Origin: Lentzea sp. NEAU-D7
Lineage (GTDB): Bacteria > Actinomycetota > Actinomycetes > Mycobacteriales > Pseudonocardiaceae
DNA: 64,000 nucleotides
Reading direction: 5' to 3'
NCBI RefSeq assembly: GCF_026242055.1
Contig: NZ_JAPJDL010000001.1
Span: 620,001 to 684,000 of the forward strand
A model generated the notes under the pieces. It had not been told where the DNA came from and ran no database searches. It saw only the letters and a program-made list of their open reading frames with translations. Shown here piece after piece: positions 32,304 through 41,336 of this stretch (within the stretch, counting starts at the first letter, position 1; each line of letters starts with the position of its first letter). Position numbers and translations under genes: made by a program.

Positions 32304-32981
32304 TCACATCTCGAACCGGTACCCCATGCCGGGCTCGGTGATGAGGTGGCGAGGGCGGGCCGGGTCGTCCTCCAGCTTGCGGCGCAGCTGGGCGAAGTAG
32401 ACGCGCAGGTACTGGGACTCGTTGACGTGCATCGGCCCCCACACCTCCTGCAGCAGCTGCTTCTGCGACACGAGCCGGCCGGGGTTGCGCGCCAGGATCT
32501 CGACCAGGCCCCACTCCGTCGGCGTCAGGTGGACCTCGTGACCGTTGCGCCGCACCTTCTTCACCGCCAGGTCGACGACGAACGACGACGTCTCGACCAC
32601 GGGGTCGCAGTCCTCGCGAGCCGCGTTGCGGCGCACGGCGGCACGCAGCCTGGCCAGCAGCTCGTCCATCCCGAACGGCTTGGTCACGTAGTCGTCGGCG
32701 CCCGCGTCGAGGGCCTCGACCTTGGCCGACGAGTCGGTGCGCGCGGACAGCACGATGATCGGGATGGTGGACCAGCCGCGCAGGCCGGCGATCACGTCCA
32801 CGCCGTCGATGTCGGGCAGGCCGAGGTCGAGCACGACCACGTCCGGCTTGCCCTCGACGGCCACGCCCAGGGCGGATCTGCCGTCGTAGGCCGTCATCAC
32901 GTCGTAGCCGCGTGCGCTGAGGTTGATCCTCAACGCGCGCACGATCTGCGGTTCGTCGTCGACCACCAGCACTGATGTCAT
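32304..32981 (-). CDS. kdpE: KdpE response regulator
   Basis: A 225-aa OmpR-type regulator of the kdp potassium system. The receiver has VVDDEPQ, the phospho-acceptor in VVVLDLGLPDIDG and DDYVTKPFGMDELLAR; the C-terminal winged helix contains LTPTEWGLVEILARNPG and SQYLRVYFAQLRRKLE, closely matching KdpE. The start overlaps the kdpD stop (ATGA). It would activate the kdp promoter upstream of 39749 under potassium limitation. The order kdpFABCDE places it last. Confidence 0.95.
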   Translation of the reverse strand: MTSVLVVDDEPQIVRALRINLSARGYDVMTAYDGRSALGVAVEGKPDVVVLDLGLPDIDGVDVIAGLRGWSTIPIIVLSARTDSSAKVEALDAGADDYVTKPFGMDELLARLRAAVRRNAAREDCDPVVETSSFVVDLAVKKVRRNGHEVHLTPTEWGLVEILARNPGRLVSQKQLLQEVWGPMHVNESQYLRVYFAQLRRKLEDDPARPRHLITEPGMGYRFEM

Positions 32982-35491
32982 CGGGAAGTCTCCTCGTAGA
33001 CGGGCAGCGAGATGACCACGGTCAGTCCGCCGCCCGGGGTGTCCTCGGCGCTGATCTCCCCGCCCATGGCGGCGGTGAAGCCCTTCGCGACGCTCAGCCC
33101 GAGCCCGACGCCCGGTGTGGCGGAGCGGTCACCGAGGCGCTGGAACGGCGCGAACAACCTGTGCCCCGTCTTCTTCGGCAGGCCCGGACCGTGGTCCACG
33201 ATCCTCAGCTCGACGGACGAGCCGTGGCGGCTGGCCCGGATCGCCACCGGGGACGGACTGCCGTGCCGCAGGGCGTTGTCCACCACGTTGGCGACCACGC
33301 GCTCCAGCAGCCCGAGGTCCGCCAGCACGGGCGGCAGGTCCTCCGCCACCACCACCGACACCTCTCCCCCGATGCCGGCGAGCGCCCTCGCCACGACCTC
33401 GTAGTAGCCGATCGGCCGCAGCACCGGCTCGACCGAACCGGTCGCGAGCCGGGACGAGTCCAGCAGGTTGTCCACCAGGCCGGTCAGCCGGTCCGCGGAC
33501 TCCTCCACGGTCGCCATCAGCTCGCGGACGTCCTGTTCTGACAGTGGCAGCGAGTCGTCGCGCAGGCTCCCGATCGCCGCCTTGATCGACGTCAGCGGCG
33601 TGCGGAGGTCGTGGCCCACCGCCGACAGCAGGGCGGTGCGCAGCTCCGACGTCTCCACCTTGCGGTGCGCGTCGCGCGTCTCGTCGACCATTCGCTGCTG
33701 CCGCAACGCCATCAGCGCCTGCCCGGCGGCCGCCTCCAGCACGCGCTGGTCGCTCGCGGGCAACACCCGGCCTCGCAGAGCCAGGTGGATGTCGGACGTC
33801 ACCATCACATCCGCGTCGGCGTCATCCGGTTCGTCGCACGGCCGCGGCCCCACGCACGCGACGCGTTCCCAGACGCCGCCACGGCGTTCGAGCAGCGCCA
33901 CCGACTCCAGTCCGAAGTTCTCCCGGATCTTCTCCAGCAGCCGGGCCAGCGGGTACGGGCTCGTGAGCACCGTCCGCGAGTAGGAGGCCAGCAACGCGGC
34001 CTCGGTCCGCGCCCGCGCGCCCTGCTCCGCCAGCCGCGCCGCCCGGTCCACCGTCAGCGCCACCACGGTCGCGACGATCACCATGGCCACCAGCGTGATC
34101 ACGTTCTCCGGCGTCCGCACGGCCAGGCTGTAGTAGGGCTCGGTGAAGAAGTAGTTCAGCAGCCCGGCCCCGAGCACGGCGCAGAACAACGCGGGACCCA
34201 GTCCTCCCGCGATCGCCACCACGCACGTGACCAGCAGGGACGCCACCAGGTCGGTCGAGAGGTCCAGTTCGTCGCGCCACAGCATGCCCAGCGCCGTCAC
34301 CGCGGCCGGCAGCGCCAGCGACAGGCCCCAGCCGATGAGGCGGCGCTGGAGCGACAGCGGATCGACGCCGGTCTTCCACCGCAGGCCACGCCGCGACTCG
34401 TCGTGCGTGACCATGTGCACGTCGATCGCGCCGGACTCCTGCACCACGGCCGCGCCGATGCCCTCGTCGAACGCCCGCGCGACCCGAGACCTGCGCGAGG
34501 TGCCCAGCACGAGCTGGGTGGCGTTGACCCCGCGGGCGAACTCCAGCAACGCCGTCGGCACGTCGTCGCCCACGACCGAGTGGAACGTCGCGCCGACGTC
34601 CTCGGCGATCCTGCGGGACCGGGCGATGTGCTCGGGTGTCGCGCCGGACAGCCCGTCACCGCGCATCACGTGCAGCACCAGCAGTTCCGCGCCCGCCCGC
34701 GTCGCGATCCGGCGGGCGCGGCGGATCAGCGTCTCGCTCTCCGGGCCCCCGGTGATCGAGACGACGACCCGTTCCCTGGTCTCCCAGGTGTCGGTGATCT
34801 CCTTCTCGGTGCGGTACCGCTGCAACGCGACGTCGACCTGGTCGGCGACCCAGAGCAGCGCCAGTTCGCGCAACGCCGTCAGGTTGCCGAGCCGGAAGTA
34901 GTTGCCGAGCGCGGCGTCGATGCGGTGCGCCGGGTAGACGTTGCCGTGCGCCAACCTCCGTCGCAGCGCCTCCGGGGTGATGTCGACCAGCTCGACCTGT
35001 TCGGCGCGGCGGACCACCTCGTCCGGCACGGTCTCCCGCTGCCGCACCCCGGTGATCCGCTCGACCACGTCGTTCAGCGACTCCAGGTGCTGGACGTTGA
35101 CCGTGGACAGGACGTCGATGCCCGCTTCGAGCAGTTCCTCGACGTCCTGCCACCGCTTCTCGTTGCGCGAGCCCGGCGCGTTGGTGTGCGCGAGCTCGTC
35201 GACCACCGCGACCTCGGGCCTGCGGGCCAGGACCGCGTCCACGTCCATTTCGGACACTTCGAGGTCGCGGTGCCGCATGGGCCTGCGCGGCACCACTTCC
35301 AGGCCTTCGAGCAGGGAGGCGGTCTTGTCCCGGCCGTGGGTCTCCACGAGTCCGACGACCACGTCCGTGCCGCGCTCCCGGCGCCGGTGGGCCTCGCCGA
35401 GCACGGCGAAGGTCTTGCCGACGCCGGGAGCGGCGCCGAGGTAGATCCTCAGCTCACCCCGGCGACCGTCAACGTGCGCTGTCGATGGCAC
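32978..35491 (-). CDS. kdpD: KdpD sensor kinase
   Basis: An 837-aa KdpD of full length. It begins with the KdpD N-terminal domain (Walker A GAAPGVGKT), then a universal-stress-like domain around residues 250-370, four closely spaced transmembrane helices near 390-500, a GAF-like region, HisKA with AVGHDLRTPLTSI and a HATPase (VVDNALRHG, GVGLGLSVA). It senses potassium and turgor and phosphorylates KdpE. The GTG start at 35491 overlaps kdpC by 23 bases, and the stop overlaps kdpE. Confidence 0.96.
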   Translation of the reverse strand: MPSTAHVDGRRGELRIYLGAAPGVGKTFAVLGEAHRRRERGTDVVVGLVETHGRDKTASLLEGLEVVPRRPMRHRDLEVSEMDVDAVLARRPEVAVVDELAHTNAPGSRNEKRWQDVEELLEAGIDVLSTVNVQHLESLNDVVERITGVRQRETVPDEVVRRAEQVELVDITPEALRRRLAHGNVYPAHRIDAALGNYFRLGNLTALRELALLWVADQVDVALQRYRTEKEITDTWETRERVVVSITGGPESETLIRRARRIATRAGAELLVLHVMRGDGLSGATPEHIARSRRIAEDVGATFHSVVGDDVPTALLEFARGVNATQLVLGTSRRSRVARAFDEGIGAAVVQESGAIDVHMVTHDESRRGLRWKTGVDPLSLQRRLIGWGLSLALPAAVTALGMLWRDELDLSTDLVASLLVTCVVAIAGGLGPALFCAVLGAGLLNYFFTEPYYSLAVRTPENVITLVAMVIVATVVALTVDRAARLAEQGARARTEAALLASYSRTVLTSPYPLARLLEKIRENFGLESVALLERRGGVWERVACVGPRPCDEPDDADADVMVTSDIHLALRGRVLPASDQRVLEAAAGQALMALRQQRMVDETRDAHRKVETSELRTALLSAVGHDLRTPLTSIKAAIGSLRDDSLPLSEQDVRELMATVEESADRLTGLVDNLLDSSRLATGSVEPVLRPIGYYEVVARALAGIGGEVSVVVAEDLPPVLADLGLLERVVANVVDNALRHGSPSPVAIRASRHGSSVELRIVDHGPGLPKKTGHRLFAPFQRLGDRSATPGVGLGLSVAKGFTAAMGGEISAEDTPGGGLTVVISLPVYEETSR

Positions 35492-35996
35492 GGTTCAGCG
35501 CTGTCACGTTGACGGTGGTGGTGAAGGTGCCGCCGGTGTGGGCAGCGACCAGCTCACGCACCTCCTCCACCGGCAGCCCGGACGCGCGTGCCACACGGGG
35601 CACCTGCAACGCCGCGTAGTCCGGGCTGATGTGCGGGTCGAGGCCGGACGCGGACGCCGTCACGGCGTCCTGCGGCACCTGGCTCTCGGGCACGCCCTCG
35701 CGTCGCGCGATCTCCGTTCTGCGCTCCGCGACGACCGAGGTGTAGTCCTCGTTCAGCTCACCCTTGTTCGACCCGCCGGACGCGGGCAGCGTCGCGGCGG
35801 ACGGACGAGGCACGAAGTACTGGTCGCCTTCACGGGCCACGGCGACCAGCGTCGTGTCCACGGCCTCGGCGTTGGCGTGCAGGCCGGGAATCCGCGACAC
35901 TCCCCACACCGACAGCGGGTAGAGCACGCCGAGGAGCACGGTGAGCGCGAGCAGGATCCGCAGACCCGCCCACGACTGCTTCAGGAAGTTGTTCAT
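35469..35996 (-). CDS. kdpC: KdpC subunit of the K+-transporting ATPase
   Basis: A 175-aa KdpC with one N-terminal membrane helix (about residues 12-32, LRILLALTVLLGVLYPL) and the conserved extracytoplasmic part (DQYFVPRPSA, then VTASASGLDPHISPDYAALQVPRVA). It stabilises the KdpA-KdpB complex. It starts six bases after the kdpB stop and overlaps kdpD by 23 bases. Confidence 0.95.
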   Translation of the reverse strand: MNNFLKQSWAGLRILLALTVLLGVLYPLSVWGVSRIPGLHANAEAVDTTLVAVAREGDQYFVPRPSAATLPASGGSNKGELNEDYTSVVAERRTEIARREGVPESQVPQDAVTASASGLDPHISPDYAALQVPRVARASGLPVEEVRELVAAHTGGTFTTTVNVTALNRAIDSAR

Positions 35997-36002
35997 CTTG
36001 TC

Positions 36003-37952
36003 TCAGCCGATCCCGGGGACGAGTCGCACGAGCAGGTCGATCAGCCAGATCCCGGCGAACGGCGTCACGACGCCGCCCAGGCCGTAGATCAGCAGGTTGC
36101 GGCGCAGCAGCGCCGAGGCACTGGACGGCCGGTACCGCACGCCCTTGAGCGCCAGCGGGATCAGCGCCACGATGACCACCGCGTTGAAGATCACCGCCGA
36201 CAGGATCGCGGACTGCGGCGTGGCCAGGTGCATGATGTTGAGCTTGTCCAGCGCCGGGTAGATCGCCGCGAACATGGCGGGCAGGATCGCGAAGTACTTC
36301 GCGAGGTCGTTCGCCACGGAGAACGTCGTCAGCGCACCGCGGGTGATCAGCAGCTGCTTGCCGATCTCCACGATCTCGATGAGCTTGGTCGGGTCCGAGT
36401 CGAGGTCGACCATGTTGCCGGCCTCCTTCGCGGCCGACGTGCCGGTGTTCATGGCGACGCCCACGTCCGCCTGGGCCAGCGCGGGCGCGTCGTTCGTGCC
36501 GTCACCGGTCATCGCGACCAGCCGGCCGCCCTCCTGCTCCTTGCGGATCAGGGCCAGCTTGTCCTCGGGCGTGGCCTCGGCGAGGAAGTCGTCGACCCCC
36601 GCCTCCTCCGCGATGGCCTTGGCGGTCAACGGGTTGTCGCCGGTGACCATGACCGTCCGGATGCCCATGGCGCGCAGCTCGGCGAAGCGTTCCCGCATGC
36701 CGGGCTTCACCACGTCCGACAGCCGGATGATGCCGAGGACGTTGCCGTTCTCGGCGACGACGAGCGGGGTGCCGCCCTGCGAGCTGATCTCGTCGACGAT
36801 CTCGCGGGCGGTGTCGGTCAGCTCGAACGCCGAGGCCGCGCCCTTGCGGATGCTGCGCTCGCCGAGGTCGATGCCCGACATCCTGGTCTGGGCGGTGAAC
36901 GGGACGAACTCGCCGGTCTTCTCGTGCTCGGTGGCGGGTTCTCCGCCCGCCAGCTCCAGGATGCTGCGGCCCTCCGGGGTGTCGTCGGCCAGGCTCGCGA
37001 GCCGGGCCGCCGCGACGAGCGTCTCGTCGGAGGTCGGGCCGACCGGGATGAACTCGGTCGCGCGCCGGTTGCCCCAGGTGATCGTGCCGGTCTTGTCGAG
37101 CAGCAACGTGTCGATGTCGCCGGCGGCCTCGACCGCCTTGCCCGAGGTGGCCAGGACGTTGCGCTGCACCAGCCGGTCCATGCCCGCGATGCCGATGGCC
37201 GACAGCAGCGCGCCGATGGTCGTCGGGATCAGGCAGACCAGCAAGGCCGTCAGCACGACGACCGACTGCTCGCCTCCCGAGTAGATCGCGAACGGCTGCA
37301 GGGCCACGACGGCCAGCAGGAAGATGATCGTGAGCGTGGACAGCAGGATGGTCAGGGCGATCTCGTTCGGCGTCTTCTGCCGTTCCGCGCCCTCGACGAG
37401 CGCGATCATGCGGTCCACGAAGGACTCGCCGGGCCTGGTCGTGATCCGGACGACGATCCGGTCCGACAGCACGGTCGTGCCTCCGGTGACGGCACACCGG
37501 TCACCGCCGGACTCGCGGATGACGGGCGCGGACTCGCCGGTGATCGCGGACTCGTCGACCGTCGCGATGCCCTCGACCACGTCACCGTCGCCCGGGATGA
37601 CCTCGCCCGCCTCGACGACGACCAGGTCGCCGATCTTCAGTTCGGTGCCCGCCACGACGTCGCCGTTGACGAGCCGGGCGACGGCGTCGGACTTCGTGCG
37701 CCGCAACGACTCCGCCTGCGCCTTGCCGCGTCCCTCCGCGACGGCCTCGGCGAGGTTCGCGAACAGCACGGTGAACCACAGCCACGCCGCGACGGCGATG
37801 GTGAACACGCTCGGCTCCGTCACCGCGAACACGGTGACCAGCGACGAACCCACCCAGACGACGAACATGACGGGACTGCGCAGCTGGTGGCGCGGGTGCA
37901 GCTTCTTCAGGGCCTCGGGAAGAGCGGCCGCGAGACCGGGCTTGGTGGTCAC
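36003..37952 (-). CDS. kdpB: KdpB, P-type ATPase subunit
   Basis: A 649-aa P-type ATPase subunit of the high-affinity K+ pump. The phosphorylation motif is [13 protein letters not shown], the A-domain motif is [16 protein letters not shown], and the hinge motif is [24 protein letters not shown], all intact. The GTG at 37952 is chosen because it overlaps the kdpA stop (GTGA) and gives the usual N-terminus before the first helix ([14 protein letters not shown]). The protein is slightly short for KdpB but complete. Longer frames upstream are shadows of kdpA. Confidence 0.95.
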   Translation of the reverse strand: MTTKPGLAAALPEALKKLHPRHQLRSPVMFVVWVGSSLVTVFAVTEPSVFTIAVAAWLWFTVLFANLAEAVAEGRGKAQAESLRRTKSDAVARLVNGDVVAGTELKIGDLVVVEAGEVIPGDGDVVEGIATVDESAITGESAPVIRESGGDRCAVTGGTTVLSDRIVVRITTRPGESFVDRMIALVEGAERQKTPNEIALTILLSTLTIIFLLAVVALQPFAIYSGGEQSVVVLTALLVCLIPTTIGALLSAIGIAGMDRLVQRNVLATSGKAVEAAGDIDTLLLDKTGTITWGNRRATEFIPVGPTSDETLVAAARLASLADDTPEGRSILELAGGEPATEHEKTGEFVPFTAQTRMSGIDLGERSIRKGAASAFELTDTAREIVDEISSQGGTPLVVAENGNVLGIIRLSDVVKPGMRERFAELRAMGIRTVMVTGDNPLTAKAIAEEAGVDDFLAEATPEDKLALIRKEQEGGRLVAMTGDGTNDAPALAQADVGVAMNTGTSAAKEAGNMVDLDSDPTKLIEIVEIGKQLLITRGALTTFSVANDLAKYFAILPAMFAAIYPALDKLNIMHLATPQSAILSAVIFNAVVIVALIPLALKGVRYRPSSASALLRRNLLIYGLGGVVTPFAGIWLIDLLVRLVPGIG

Positions 37953-39571
37953 AGCAGTGCCTCCGCGATGGGACCGAGAGCGAGAGCGGGGACGAACGTC
38001 AGCGCGGCGACCAGGACGATCGAGCCGGTCAGCAGCGTCGCGAACAACGGCCCGGTGGTGGGCAGCGTGCCCGCCGTGACCGGCACCTTCTTCTGCGCCG
38101 CGAGGGATCCGGCGAGCGCGAGCACCGCGACGATCGGGACGAACCGGCCGAACAGCATGCACAGGCCGAGCGACGACTGGAACCAGTCGCTCGTCACCGT
38201 GATGCCGCCGAAGGCCGACCCGTTGTTGTTCGACGCCGACGCGTAGGCGTAGAGGATCTCCGACAGTCCGTGCTCTCCCGGGTTGTTGAGAGCGGCCTGC
38301 GTGCTCGGCAGGACCGCGGCGATGCCGGCACCGATCAGCAGCACCGTCGGCATCGCGAGGATGGACACCGCGGCGGCCGTGACCTCCCTGCGCCCCAGCT
38401 TCTTCCCCAGGTACTCGGGCGTGCGGCCGACCATCAGGCCCGCCAGGAACATTGCGATGATCGCCATCACGAGGATGCTGTAGAGCCCCGTGCCGACACC
38501 GCCCGGCGTCATCTCGCCGAACAGCATGTTGAGCAGTGCGGCACCGCCGCCGAGTCCGGTGTAGCTGTCGTGCAACGAGTTGACCGCGCCGGTCGACGTG
38601 CCGGTGGTGGCGTTCGCGAACAGGGCGCTACCGGGGATGCCGAAGCGGAGTTCCTTGCCCTCCAACGGCCTGACGCCGTTCGCCTCGGCGGCCCAGATGA
38701 TCGCCAGCATGGCCGTCCAGATGACGGCCATGACGCTCAGCAGGACATAGCCCTGCTTCCTGTCGCCGACCAGGCGGCCGAACGTGCGGGTCAGCGCGAC
38801 CGGGATGACCAGGATCAGGAAGATCTCGATCAGGTTGGTCCACTCGTTCGGGTTCTCGAACGGGTGCGCGGAGTTCGCGTTGAGGACACCGCCACCGTTG
38901 GTGCCGAGCTCCTTGACGACCTCCTGACTGGCGACGGGTGCGTTGGCCACGACCTGCCCGTCGACGTCCACTCCGGACTGGAGCGACATCGTGACACCGA
39001 AGGCGATCAGCACGATCGCGCCGATGAACGCGATCGGCAGCAGGATCCGGAAGGTGCCGCGGACGAGGTCGACCCAGAAGTTGCCCAGCCGGTCGGTCTG
39101 GTGCCGCACGAAACCGCGCACGAGCGCGACGGCCACGGCCAGGCCGACCGCCGCCGACACGAAGTTCTGCACGGTCAGGCCGATCATCTGGACCGTGTGG
39201 CCCAGGACGGCTTCCGGCACGTACGACTGCCAGTTCGTGTTGGCCACGAAGCTGATCGCCGTGTTGAACGCCATGCCGGGGCCGACGTTGCCGCGGTCGA
39301 AACCGAACGGCAGCAACGACTGAGCGCGCTGGATGACGTACAGGAACACGATGCCGACGAAGGAGAAGCCCAGCACGCCGTACGCGTAGGTGCTCCACTT
39401 CTGCTCGGCGTCCGGGTTGACGCGTGCGAAGCGGTAGATCGCTCGCTCGACCCTTAAGTGGTGCTCGGCGGTGAAGACGCGGGCCATGTAGTCGCCGAGA
39501 GGCCGGTACACGACCGCCAGGGCCGTGACGAGGATGCCGGTCTGCAGGAGACCGGCCACGAGGGGTGACAT
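37949..39571 (-). CDS. kdpA: KdpA, K+-translocating subunit, with a TTA codon
   Basis: A 540-aa channel-like KdpA with ten or so helices and four pore-loop repeats of the SKT superfamily ([28 protein letters not shown]). The ATG overlaps the kdpF stop (TGATG). Codon 39 (39455-39457) is the leucine codon TTA, within [12 protein letters not shown] is extremely rare in such GC-rich genomes, and in Streptomyces it makes translation depend on the bldA tRNA, so potassium uptake may be tied to development. This was the only in-frame TTA I noticed in the window. Confidence 0.95.
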   Translation of the reverse strand: MSPLVAGLLQTGILVTALAVVYRPLGDYMARVFTAEHHLRVERAIYRFARVNPDAEQKWSTYAYGVLGFSFVGIVFLYVIQRAQSLLPFGFDRGNVGPGMAFNTAISFVANTNWQSYVPEAVLGHTVQMIGLTVQNFVSAAVGLAVAVALVRGFVRHQTDRLGNFWVDLVRGTFRILLPIAFIGAIVLIAFGVTMSLQSGVDVDGQVVANAPVASQEVVKELGTNGGGVLNANSAHPFENPNEWTNLIEIFLILVIPVALTRTFGRLVGDRKQGYVLLSVMAVIWTAMLAIIWAAEANGVRPLEGKELRFGIPGSALFANATTGTSTGAVNSLHDSYTGLGGGAALLNMLFGEMTPGGVGTGLYSILVMAIIAMFLAGLMVGRTPEYLGKKLGRREVTAAAVSILAMPTVLLIGAGIAAVLPSTQAALNNPGEHGLSEILYAYASASNNNGSAFGGITVTSDWFQSSLGLCMLFGRFVPIVAVLALAGSLAAQKKVPVTAGTLPTTGPLFATLLTGSIVLVAALTFVPALALGPIAEALL

Positions 39572-39669
39572 CAGAACTTCTCCGGCCTCACGAGTGCGAT
39601 GAACAGGTAGACGACGAGCCCGAGTGCGAGCACGCCGGCGGCGGCGTTCGCGACGAGTCCCGTGCTCAC
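39571..39669 (-). CDS. kdpF: KdpF small subunit
   Basis: A 32-aa single-helix peptide that begins VSTGLVANAAAG and ends LFIALVRPEKF, the typical KdpF end (RPEKF). The GTG start at 39669 overlaps the stop of the preceding 27-codon ORF (GTGA), and its TGA overlaps the kdpA start (TGATG). KdpF stabilises the KdpABC complex. It is below the length that most gene finders report. Confidence 0.85.
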   Translation of the reverse strand: MSTGLVANAAAGVLALGLVVYLFIALVRPEKF

Positions 39670-39749
39670 AACTTCTCCAGTCCGCGCACCGTCAGGCCCA
39701 ACACGACGAAACTCCCGATCAGCAGCAACGCATAGGCCAGGTCGGCCAT
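39666..39749 (-). CDS. 27-aa membrane peptide in front of kdpF
   Basis: A second tiny ORF starts with ATG at 39749, with AAGGGAG upstream, and ends with a TGA overlapping the kdpF start (GTGA). It encodes one hydrophobic helix (LAYALLLIGSFVVLGLTVRG) ending in LEKL. Strict four-base overlap, a good ribosome site and a membrane-helix composition argue that it is translated and part of the kdp operon. I recall similar peptides ahead of kdpF in other actinomycetes, but I cannot verify this here. Confidence 0.6.
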   Translation of the reverse strand: MADLAYALLLIGSFVVLGLTVRGLEKL

Positions 39750-39774
39750 GACGCCGCTCCCTTCAACGAAAAGA

Positions 39775-39877
39775 CGTTCTTGATGACGCCCGGAAGCGTG
39801 CATCACGAAATCCCTGATCAGGGGGTGCCTGACAACGTCCTTACGGGAGCGGGTCCGGCATTTACGCGTTCTTGAGG
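39775..39877 (-). promoter_or_regulatory. kdp promoter region with palindrome and repeats
   Basis: The 193-base gap upstream of the kdp operon contains a perfect palindrome CCCTGATCAGGG (39812-39823). It is flanked by two copies of CGTTCTTGAnG (39775-39785 and 39867-39877), 92 bp apart. These are candidate KdpE or other regulator sites. No clear -10/-35 pair can be fixed. Confidence 0.4.
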
Positions 39878-39942
39878 CCGGGGAGACCTGGGTCTCATCC
39901 GAACGGGGCCGTCGCGGTGACGATGTGTGAAATGGTGCCGGG

Positions 39943-40557
39943 GTGCTGAACGACGTCGCCGCTCTGCTTCCCGCCCGTGGCCTGGTCGCGGTCGACGGCG
40001 TCGACGGGGCGGGCAAGACGACGTTCTGCGACGAGCTGGCCGGGGTGCTGCGGGCCAGGGGCCGCGAGGTCGTGCGGGCCTCGGTGGACGACTTCCACCA
40101 CCCGCGGGCGATCCGCTGGCGGCGCGGCAGGACCTCGCCCGAGGGGTTCTTCCTCGACAGCTTCGACTACCCGCGGTTCGTCGAGCGCCTGCTCGCGCCG
40201 TTCGCCGAGGGACGGCCGTTCCGGCGGGCGAGCCACGACCTGGAGACCGACGAGTACGTCGACCCGCCGGCCGAGGTGGCGTCACCGGACGCGCTGCTGC
40301 TGGTGGACGGGATCTTCCTGCACCGCGACGAGGTCGTGGCGCACTGGGACTTCTCGGTGTTCCTCGACGTCGGCTTCGCGGTGTCCGCGGCGCGCATGGC
40401 CGGGCGCGACGGCAGTCCGCCCGATCCGGACGACCCCCGCAACCGCCGCTACGTCGAGGGCCAGCGGCTGTACCTGGCGACGTGCGCCCCGGCGTCGCGG
40501 GCCGGTCTGGTGATCGACTACAGCGCACACCGACCCCCAAATCGTTACCGAACGTGA
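39943..40557 (+). CDS. Uridine-kinase-like P-loop protein
   Basis: A 204-aa P-loop kinase-like protein: Walker A GVDGAGKTT, DDFHHPRAIRWRRG as the substrate-binding motif, and LLLVDGIFL as Walker B. It is paralogous to the N-terminal half of the kinase-GGCT fusion at 5456-6493, with the same DxFHxPRA and GxxLDxxDxxxF spacing. GTG start at 39943. The genuine uridine kinase Udk is usually a little longer and differently worded, so the substrate may be another nucleoside or small alcohol. It is divergent from the kdp operon. Confidence 0.82.
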   Translation: MLNDVAALLPARGLVAVDGVDGAGKTTFCDELAGVLRARGREVVRASVDDFHHPRAIRWRRGRTSPEGFFLDSFDYPRFVERLLAPFAEGRPFRRASHDLETDEYVDPPAEVASPDALLLVDGIFLHRDEVVAHWDFSVFLDVGFAVSAARMAGRDGSPPDPDDPRNRRYVEGQRLYLATCAPASRAGLVIDYSAHRPPNRYRT

Positions 40558-40624
40558 TAACGCCAGGTCATCTCTCGACGACGTAAGGGCCACAGCGTCC
40601 GAACGGCGTAGCGAGGAGGCCGCA

Positions 40625-41329
40625 ATGGCGACCACGTTCTGGGCTTGGTCCGTGTCCGCAGTCGTCATCGTGCTGCTCGCGGTGGTGGTCCCCTCCCGTC
40701 TGAGTGCGCAGAACGTGCTCAGGGACGCCCGCGGCCGCTACAGCCTCTCGCGGGTGCAGGTGATGGTGTGGACGGTCGTGCTGCTCTCGCTGGTCAGCGG
40801 CATGGCGTTCGGCCGGTTCGCGGCCGGGCAGGTCGACGTGGCCGGGTTCCAGATCCCGGACCAGGTGCTGTGGCTGCTGGGGATCTCGGTCGGGTCCGGA
40901 GTGGTCGCGACCGCCATCAAGATCACGAAGAGCACGACCCGCCCGGACTCCGTGGCGGCCTACCCGCTCGGCGCCGAGCGCGGGCGGTTCTGGGAGATGC
41001 TGACCGCCGAAGAGGGCGCGTCGGCGGGCCGGTCGATCGACCTCGCGAAGTTCCAGAACTTCGTGATCACCGTGCTGCTGGTGCTGATCTACGTCGCGCA
41101 GGCCGTCTCGGCCTTCAGGGCCGTGGACAACCCCGCCGGTATCGCCGGGCTGCCCGAGTTCTCCAGCGCGTTCCTGGTGCTGCTCGCGGTGAGCCACGCC
41201 GGGTACCTGCTGGGCAAGGTGCCGTCGCCGGCCGGAACCCCCGAGGGCGGCACGATGGCCGGGCGCCTCGCCTCCGCCGCATCGGAGAAGAACGTGACGA
41301 AGACCGTCCCCGAGGTGCGTCCCGCGTGA
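40625..41329 (+). CDS. Uncharacterised integral membrane protein
   Basis: A 234-aa protein with about four transmembrane helices (near residues 5-23, 45-66, 79-100 and 139-160, with a possible fifth at 180-197). A short positively charged loop (NVLRDARGRYSLSRVQ) follows the first helix, and the cytoplasmic tail is hydrophilic. SD GAGGAGG precedes the ATG at 40625. I do not recognise the family. The loop SLSRVQVMVWTVVLL resembles a motif seen in phage-like or surface membrane proteins, but this is not enough for a name. No functional partner is adjacent. Confidence 0.7.
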   Translation: MATTFWAWSVSAVVIVLLAVVVPSRLSAQNVLRDARGRYSLSRVQVMVWTVVLLSLVSGMAFGRFAAGQVDVAGFQIPDQVLWLLGISVGSGVVATAIKITKSTTRPDSVAAYPLGAERGRFWEMLTAEEGASAGRSIDLAKFQNFVITVLLVLIYVAQAVSAFRAVDNPAGIAGLPEFSSAFLVLLAVSHAGYLLGKVPSPAGTPEGGTMAGRLASAASEKNVTKTVPEVRPA

Positions 41330-41336
41330 GGTCCAC

